DNA from: Jidongwangia harbinensis
Lineage (GTDB): Bacteria > Actinomycetota > Actinomycetes > Mycobacteriales > Micromonosporaceae
Assembly: GCF_020216025.1 (NCBI RefSeq)
Contig: NZ_JAIWNC010000012.1
Span: forward strand, 62,001-126,000
Direction: 5' to 3'
Length of the DNA stretch: 64,000 nucleotides
Part shown: piece by piece, positions 59,879-64,000 of the stretch
How positions within the stretch are numbered: position 1 is the stretch's first letter
Layout of the letters: every line of letters begins with the position of its first letter
The notes under the pieces: generated by a model
What the model saw: only the letters and a program-made list of their open reading frames with translations
Database searches by the model: none
Told to the model about the DNA's origin: nothing
Translations under genes and position numbers: made by a program

Positions 59879-60328
59879 GTGGCTATCGTCAAGCGTACCG
59901 TTCCAGCCCCGCCCGCCCGGGTCTTCGCCGTCCTCGCGGACGGCTGGAGCTACAGCGACTGGGTGGTGGGCACCGTACACATCCGCGACGTCGACCCGTC
60001 CTGGCCCGAGCCGGGGTCCCGGCTGCACCACAAGGCCGGACCGTGGCCGTTCTCCCTGCAGGACAGCTCCACCGTGGTGTCGATGACCCCGGACCGGGAG
60101 CTGACGCTGAAGGCCGGGCTGTGGCCGCTGGGTCAGGCGCGCGTGCGAATCCTCCTGGAACCGGAGGGTACGACCTCGACCAGGGTCACCATCGAGGAGG
60201 ACTTCGAGGCGGGACCGTTGCTGATGCTGCGCAACAAGCTCAACGACCTCGTCCTGCACCGGCGCAACGTGGAGTCGCTGCGGCGGCTGTCGGACATCGC
60301 GACCCGCGAGAAGGCGGATCAGGCCTGA
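59879..60328 (+). CDS. SRPBCC-family (polyketide cyclase/START-like) protein
   Basis: A 149-residue single-domain protein with the helix-grip fold pattern: VKRTVPAPPARVFAVLADGWSYSDWVVG at the start, a central strand block (SRLHHKAGPWPFSLQDSSTVV), and a long C-terminal helix (LLMLRNKLNDLVLHRRNVESLRRLSDIA). Such domains bind hydrophobic ligands. GTG at 59879 or at 59870 could be the start; GGGGTAAG lies upstream. It converges on the XRE regulator gene with a 10-base overlap of stops and is divergent from the glycosyltransferase gene. Confidence 0.85.
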   Translation: MAIVKRTVPAPPARVFAVLADGWSYSDWVVGTVHIRDVDPSWPEPGSRLHHKAGPWPFSLQDSSTVVSMTPDRELTLKAGLWPLGQARVRILLEPEGTTSTRVTIEEDFEAGPLLMLRNKLNDLVLHRRNVESLRRLSDIATREKADQA

Positions 60329-61224
60329 CCTCCGGGACGACCCCGCCGCGACAAGGACAGTTCGAGGTACAGGTGGTAGTAGTGGTCGAGTATCGGGTCG
60401 ATGTCCGTCGTCGCGCTCCGCGCCAGCGCGTCGAACACCAGGCGGTACAGCTCGACGTCCGAGCTTCCGCGCGTCCGCAGCAGCGTGTTGACGGTGTCCA
60501 CGCCGACCATGCGATCGTCGAACAGCTCGAACCCGTGATACGGCGGGATCTCCAGCGCAGCGGTTGCGGGAATGACGGCCAGCGTGACATTTGCCTGACC
60601 GGCGAGCTCGCGCAGACGTTCGATCTGCGGGGGCATGTTGTCCGGGCGGCCGAACCGGTTGCTGAGTACCGCTTCGGTGATGACGAAGTGAAATTCCTTG
60701 GTCTGATCCGCGAGGGCGATCTGGCGACGCAGCCGCACCGATACCGCCTGGGGAACCGCAGCGACCGAATCCTCGGGGTTCACGCCGGTGCGCACCCGGT
60801 GGGTCACCCCTAACACGGCCCTCGCGTATTCGCTCGTCTGCGCGAGGCCGGGAACCACCGCCGGTTGGAATACCCGGAAGACGCGCGTTGCCTTCTCGAG
60901 CTGTTCCACCTCTTGCTGGATGTCGGCGACGGCGCCCGGAGTGGCCCGCCAGTCGGTCATCCGGTCATGCGCCCGTTCGGCCCGCTCCACCAGATCCGCG
61001 ACCACGTCGCTGGAAGCCCCGAGCGCTTCGGCGAGGACCTTGACGTCCTCGGGGGTGGTGTGGCCGACGTCGTTCTCGATACGCGAGATCTTCGTCTGGC
61101 TCATGTCGACCCGCTGCGCGAGCTGATGCCCGGTGAGCTTTGCGCGCCGACGCATGCGGGCCAGGACCGTCCCCACCGACGGTTCGGCCGGGCCGGGCGA
61201 AGTTGATGGCGGATGCTCGGTCAA
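60319..61224 (-). CDS. XRE-family regulator with DUF5753 domain
   Basis: A 301-residue protein: an N-terminal helix-turn-helix (LTGHQLAQRVDMSQTKISRIENDVGHTTPEDVKVLAEAL) and a large C-terminal DUF5753 domain (QPAVVPGLAQTSEYARAVL; FVITEAVLSNRFG; PYHGFELFD). These actinobacterial regulators are typically paired with a tiny downstream or adjacent gene, here the 70-residue protein read 29 bases upstream on the same strand. The ligand is unknown; developmental or antibiotic control is known for some relatives. Confidence 0.9.
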   Translation of the reverse strand: MTEHPPSTSPGPAEPSVGTVLARMRRRAKLTGHQLAQRVDMSQTKISRIENDVGHTTPEDVKVLAEALGASSDVVADLVERAERAHDRMTDWRATPGAVADIQQEVEQLEKATRVFRVFQPAVVPGLAQTSEYARAVLGVTHRVRTGVNPEDSVAAVPQAVSVRLRRQIALADQTKEFHFVITEAVLSNRFGRPDNMPPQIERLRELAGQANVTLAVIPATAALEIPPYHGFELFDDRMVGVDTVNTLLRTRGSSDVELYRLVFDALARSATTDIDPILDHYYHLYLELSLSRRGRPGGQA

Positions 61225-61252
61225 TTTCGCCCTCCCGCCTGACCTGGCCCGG

Positions 61253-61465
61253 TTACGACACCGTCCGAGCCGCCTGCTCGATCAACCCGACGGGGATCTC
61301 CACCAGCAATTCGCCGTCGGGCAGATCGACACCGACCTGATCGCCGGTGACGGCGTAGCCCTGTACCACCAGGGTGCCGCGATTGGTCTTGTAGACCGTG
61401 GGACAGGTGCCGGCACCGCAGAGGGTGGTGACGTGTTCCAGGGTCAAGCTTTCGGTCTCCATCAT
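61253..61465 (-). CDS. 70-residue partner protein of the XRE-DUF5753 regulator
   Basis: A small soluble protein with a Cys pair in VTTLCGAGTCPTVYKTNRGTL followed by VVQGYAVTGDQVGVDLPDGELLVEIPVGLIEQAA. I recall this CGAGTCPTVY pattern from many small actinobacterial proteins beside XRE-DUF5753 genes, but cannot run a search. TTAGGAG lies six bases before tandem ATG codons. It is the first gene of a two-gene unit with the regulator, and two 13-base direct repeats lie upstream. It is not the DUF397 type. Confidence 0.8.
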   Translation of the reverse strand: MMETESLTLEHVTTLCGAGTCPTVYKTNRGTLVVQGYAVTGDQVGVDLPDGELLVEIPVGLIEQAARTVS

Positions 61466-61829
61466 GGCAACACTCCTAAGACGTTAGAAACGGACAAATC
61501 ACCCTAAACGAAGTTGCACTGAGCGTGAATTATTCACCCCAACGTGGGCGCGCGCGCACGTCATTGCTCACCCTAAACGAGAATGATCAGAAGCACGGTG
61601 CCCGTTGTTATCTACCGATAGCGAGCGGCCTGGTCATCGGACACCGTGTCCAGGAAAGCTGTCGGATCAGCGACATAAGGACGCGCTATTCGCAACCGGC
61701 GAATTATTCGTTGCGCTGGTTGCCGGGGTGACCGAGTCTGAATCCGAGGGACGGCCCAGCCGAGCCGCACGTGCTCCGGTTGCGGGCCGCATCGCACATC
61801 CAGCGCGATGCCTCGGATTGGAGGTCGCC
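61466..61829. other. Gene-free region upstream of the small partner gene
   Basis: No gene is supported in these 364 bases. The stretch is clearly less GC-rich than the rest of the window and contains AT-rich words such as GTGAATTATTCACCCC near 61524 and GAATTATTCG near 61701, suggesting promoters. It also holds the 13-base direct repeats described separately. Reading frames here are short and lack ribosome sites. Confidence 0.5.
61499..61580. repeat. Two 13-bp direct repeats TCACCCTAAACGA
   Basis: Identical copies lie at 61499-61511 and 61568-61580, 69 bases apart centre to centre, in the region upstream of the 70-residue gene that is paired with the XRE regulator. The spacing is close to seven helical turns repeated, so a regulator could bind both copies on one face of DNA. 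XRE control of its own operon is the simplest reading; the sequence alone does not show binding. Confidence 0.65.
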
Positions 61830-62039
61830 ATGCTCCCGCCTCCCCACCTCACCGGCGAGCCCGGGCGCACCGTCCGCATGTCGCCCGGTCGCCCGACTCG
61901 GCCCCGGGTCGCCGCGCGGCTGTTCCGGAAGCGGGCGCCGTTGCCCGTCAGCAGCCCCCAGGCCGTCGCCACCACCACCGTCCTGGTCGGAACCGGCGCG
62001 GATCGGAAGTTCCCTGCGGTTCCCCTCGGTCGCCGCTGA
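61830..62039 (+). CDS. Hypothetical basic miniprotein, 69 residues
   Basis: A possible small gene supported mainly by its ribosome site: TTGGAGG lies five bases before the ATG. The product is basic and Pro/Arg-rich (SPGRPTRPRVAARLFRKR), has no Cys cluster or membrane helix and matches no family I know. Composition is close to that of random high-GC frames, so this could be spurious. It lies 95 bases before the next membrane-protein gene on the same strand. Confidence 0.35.
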   Translation: MLPPPHLTGEPGRTVRMSPGRPTRPRVAARLFRKRAPLPVSSPQAVATTTVLVGTGADRKFPAVPLGRR

Positions 62040-62134
62040 CCGCCACATCCTGCCTACTCGTTGGTGCCGCGCCGCCCGTTCGTCCCGGGCCGCGCCGCTG
62101 GACCGTCCGTACCGGACGGAGTGGAGGGATATCC

Positions 62135-62476
62135 ATGACCGAACTCACCGTGCTCGCCGCAGTGGCGAGCACCCTGCTGGTCATCGTGTTCGCCGAGGTC
62201 GCGGCGGCGGTGCTGCCGCTGCTCATCGTGCTGATCTTCGTGCCGCCGGAGGAGCGGGACAGCCTGGCCCGGCTGCTCGCCACCTGTGACAACTCGCGCC
62301 GGCTGCGGCTCTGGCCGGCGTTGCGCACCGCCGTGGTGGCCCGCCGGGAACAGCGCCTCGCGGTCCACCGGGACCGGGAGGCGGCGTTCCGCCGGGCGCG
62401 CGGGCTGGAGTGGCCGATCAATCCGGCCCACGGCCGGGACCCCGCGTTCGACCGTCCGGCGGCGAACCGGCCGTAG
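62135..62476 (+). CDS. Small membrane protein with charged cytoplasmic tail
   Basis: A 113-residue protein with one or two N-terminal hydrophobic stretches (LTVLAAVASTLLVIVFAEVAAAVLPLLIVLIFV) and an Arg/Ala-rich tail (RREQRLAVHRDREAAFRRARG). GGAGGG lies nine bases before the ATG. The last ten codons and the stop lie in the first copy of a 70-bp tandem duplication. It converges on the phytoene-desaturase-like gene. Function unknown. Confidence 0.72.
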   Translation: MTELTVLAAVASTLLVIVFAEVAAAVLPLLIVLIFVPPEERDSLARLLATCDNSRRLRLWPALRTAVVARREQRLAVHRDREAAFRRARGLEWPINPAHGRDPAFDRPAANRP

Positions 62477-62584
62477 CCGTCCGACGGGCCCGGTCGCAGC
62501 GCGGCGGCCGGGCTCGTTCGACCGTCCGGCGGCGAACCGGCCGTAGCCGTCCGACGGGCCCGGTCGCAGCGCGGCGGCCGGGCT
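62445..62584. repeat. Exact tandem duplication of 70 bp
   Basis: Positions 62445-62514 are repeated without a single change at 62515-62584. Copy 1 contains the stop of the small membrane gene; copy 2 ends at the first base of the stop of the convergent oxidoreductase gene. The unit is GC-rich and can form hairpins, so it may be a duplicated terminator. Perfect identity points to a recent event or active slippage. Confidence 0.97.
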
Positions 62585-64000
62585 CAGCGGTAGATGGACC
62601 GGTGCGCCGCGGCGATGACCGCCTGGTACAGGTCGCCGCTCAGCGCCCGGTCCCGCACCATGGCCGCCCGCGCCGCGTTCGCCCCGGGTGCGCCGTGCAC
62701 TCCCCCGCCGGGGTGCGCCGACGCGCTGGCCAGGAACAACCGGTCCACCGGCGTGTCCGGCCGGCCCAGGCCGGGGACCGGACGCAGGAAGAGCTGCTGG
62801 TACGCGGCCGCGGTGCCGCCGCCCAGCGCACCGCCGACCAGGCTGGGGTTCTCGCGTTCCATGTCGGCCGGCGAGTAGACGTTGCGGCCCACCACCAGGC
62901 GGCCGAAGCCGGGCGCGTGCTGCTCCAGCACCGCCTCCATCCGTTCCACGTGCCGGGCGATGTCGTCGGCGGACCAGTGCGCGCGATGCGGCAGGTGGGT
63001 GTACGACCAGACCGACTCGGTGCCCTCCGGGGAATGTGTCGGGTCGGCCGTGGTCATCTGGCCGAGCAGCAGGAACGGGTCGGCCGGCATCTCGTTCGTG
63101 GCCAGTTGGGCCGAGTACCGGGTCAGGCCGTTCAGGTCGGCGCCCAGGTGCACGGTGCCGGCGCCAGCGGCGGCCGGGTTCTTCCACGGGATCTTGCCGT
63201 TGACCGCCCAGTCGACCTTGACGGTGGCGCCGTCCCAGCGGAAGAACTCCAGGTCCTCGACGAGCCGCGGCGGCAGCCAGCGTTCGCCGACCAGGTTCAG
63301 GTACAACGCGGGCGCCGGTACGTCGGCCAGCACCGCGCGGCGGGCGCGCCAGTCGCGGCCGTCGGCGGTGCGCACGCCGACCGCGCGGGAGCGGGCGACC
63401 AGCACCCGTTCCACCGGCGCCCGGTAGGTGATCCGGCCGCCGCGGGCGGTCAGCCGGTCCACCAGCGCGTCGGTGATCTTCTGGGCGCCGCCGACCGGGA
63501 CCGGCCAGCCGTACTCCTGGCCCAGCATGGCGAGCAGCCACCCGTACACGCCGCCGCCCGCCTCCTCCGGCGACAGGTCGGTGTGCAGGGCGCACCCGGC
63601 CAGCGCCAGCATCGCGCCCTCGCCCTCGAACAGTTCGGCACCGATCTCGCGCACCGACAGCACCAGCCGCCGGGCCAGCCGCAGTGACCCGCCCACCTTC
63701 AGGCGGCGGACCAGGCCGAGGCCGCTACGGACCGGCGGGAACGGGGTGAACAGGGTGTCCAGCATCTGCTGCGAGACGCCACGCCAGTCGTCGTACGCGT
63801 GCTTCCACCGCTCGCCGTCGCCGGCGGCGAACTGCTCCATGGACGCCATGGTGGTTTCCAGGTCGCGGTTGACGGTGGCGGCCCGGCCGTCCGGCAGCAG
63901 GTGGGTGAGGACGTCGGGGGCGTGGGTCCACTGCAGCCCGTACCCGCCGAGCCCGAGGCCCTTCAGCACCGGCGAGGCGTAACCCAGCGGGTAGAACGAG
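62584..64000 (-). CDS. Phytoene desaturase-like FAD oxidoreductase, C-terminal part
   Basis: The gene runs off the right edge, so the N-terminus with the FAD GxGxxG motif is missing; about 471 residues are visible. They match the NAD(P)/FAD-dependent phytoene desaturase-related family: SPVLKGLGLGGYGLQW near the visible start, PVGGAQKITDALVDRL, a C-terminal FAD region with ASASAHPGGGVHGAPGANAARAA (the conserved HPGGGV block), and a short C-terminal helix. Members act on carotenoids, retinoids or unknown isoprenoids. Its stop overlaps the end of the 70-bp duplication. No crtB or crtE-type gene is in view to support carotenoid synthesis. Confidence 0.87.
   Translation of the reverse strand, partial: SFYPLGYASPVLKGLGLGGYGLQWTHAPDVLTHLLPDGRAATVNRDLETTMASMEQFAAGDGERWKHAYDDWRGVSQQMLDTLFTPFPPVRSGLGLVRRLKVGGSLRLARRLVLSVREIGAELFEGEGAMLALAGCALHTDLSPEEAGGGVYGWLLAMLGQEYGWPVPVGGAQKITDALVDRLTARGGRITYRAPVERVLVARSRAVGVRTADGRDWRARRAVLADVPAPALYLNLVGERWLPPRLVEDLEFFRWDGATVKVDWAVNGKIPWKNPAAAGAGTVHLGADLNGLTRYSAQLATNEMPADPFLLLGQMTTADPTHSPEGTESVWSYTHLPHRAHWSADDIARHVERMEAVLEQHAPGFGRLVVGRNVYSPADMERENPSLVGGALGGGTAAAYQQLFLRPVPGLGRPDTPVDRLFLASASAHPGGGVHGAPGANAARAAMVRDRALSGDLYQAVIAAAHRSIYR

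Noticed and set aside
61525..61731. 68-codon rightward frame (MNYSPQRGRART...)
   Set aside because: No ribosome site, lies across the direct repeats and AT-rich control region, and has no recognisable features.

Overview
The window looks like chromosomal DNA of a high-GC actinomycete, most probably a member of the Micromonosporaceae (Actinoplanes-like). The reasons are the very GC-rich codon use, many GTG starts, F420-dependent and phosphatidylinositol-mannoside genes, a bifunctional Rel, and small gene families (XRE-DUF5753 with a short Cys-containing partner, DUF4235/DUF3618/holin-X trio) that I associate with that family. The genus is inference, not something the sequence proves.

Layout. 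(1) 1-7004 is accessory: cyanophycin genes, an HxlR regulator divergent from a thioesterase, an LtrA protein, an acyl-ACP desaturase behind a perfect 27-bp inverted repeat, and two tandem secreted serine hydrolases. (2) 6991-37066 is a conserved actinobacterial housekeeping block, hisS - MBL hydrolase - cyclophilin - rel - apt - secF - secD - yajC - ruvB - ruvA - ruvC - yebC - pdxT - pdxS - pimA - patA - pgsA - HIT - thrS, in the same relative order as I recall for Mycobacterium tuberculosis Rv2580c-Rv2614c. It serves translation, the stringent response, purine salvage, Sec export, Holliday-junction processing, vitamin B6 synthesis and PIM lipid synthesis. Lineage-specific DNA is spliced into it: a duplicated cyclophilin, an oxidoreductase/AraC pair, a 785-bp repeat tract between pdxT and pdxS, an EF-G-like gene, and a membrane GGDEF protein translationally coupled to a solute-binding lipoprotein. 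(3) 37067-37552 is a gene-free tract of nested palindromes upstream of thrS. (4) 37553-46476 holds an ADP-ribosylglycohydrolase, a two-component system followed by a secreted zincin-like lectin protein and a 51-residue membrane miniprotein, an adenosine-deaminase-family enzyme, a methyltransferase and an aldo/keto reductase. (5) 46590-52854 is mostly envelope and small membrane proteins: cold-shock protein, the DUF trio, MscS channel, DUF1206, a lipoprotein, and a NagZ-like glycosidase. (6) 52870-64000 holds an F420 oxidoreductase, RecQ helicase, a FAD monooxygenase divergent from an AraC regulator, a glycosyltransferase, an XRE regulator with its small partner gene, and the C-terminal part of a phytoene-desaturase-like oxidoreductase next to an exact 70-bp tandem duplication.

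The strongest candidate for an undescribed system is the pair at 32096-35022: a membrane diguanylate cyclase with an extracytoplasmic domain carrying a calcium-loop motif, a degenerate truncated EAL tail, and an ATGA-coupled orphan solute-binding lipoprotein with no permease. Second are the palindromic and tandem repeat tracts at 24062-24846 and 37067-37552, and third the two-component / pseudo-zincin / miniprotein cluster at 38553-43402. No tRNA, rRNA, CRISPR array, prophage or insertion sequence was recognised.
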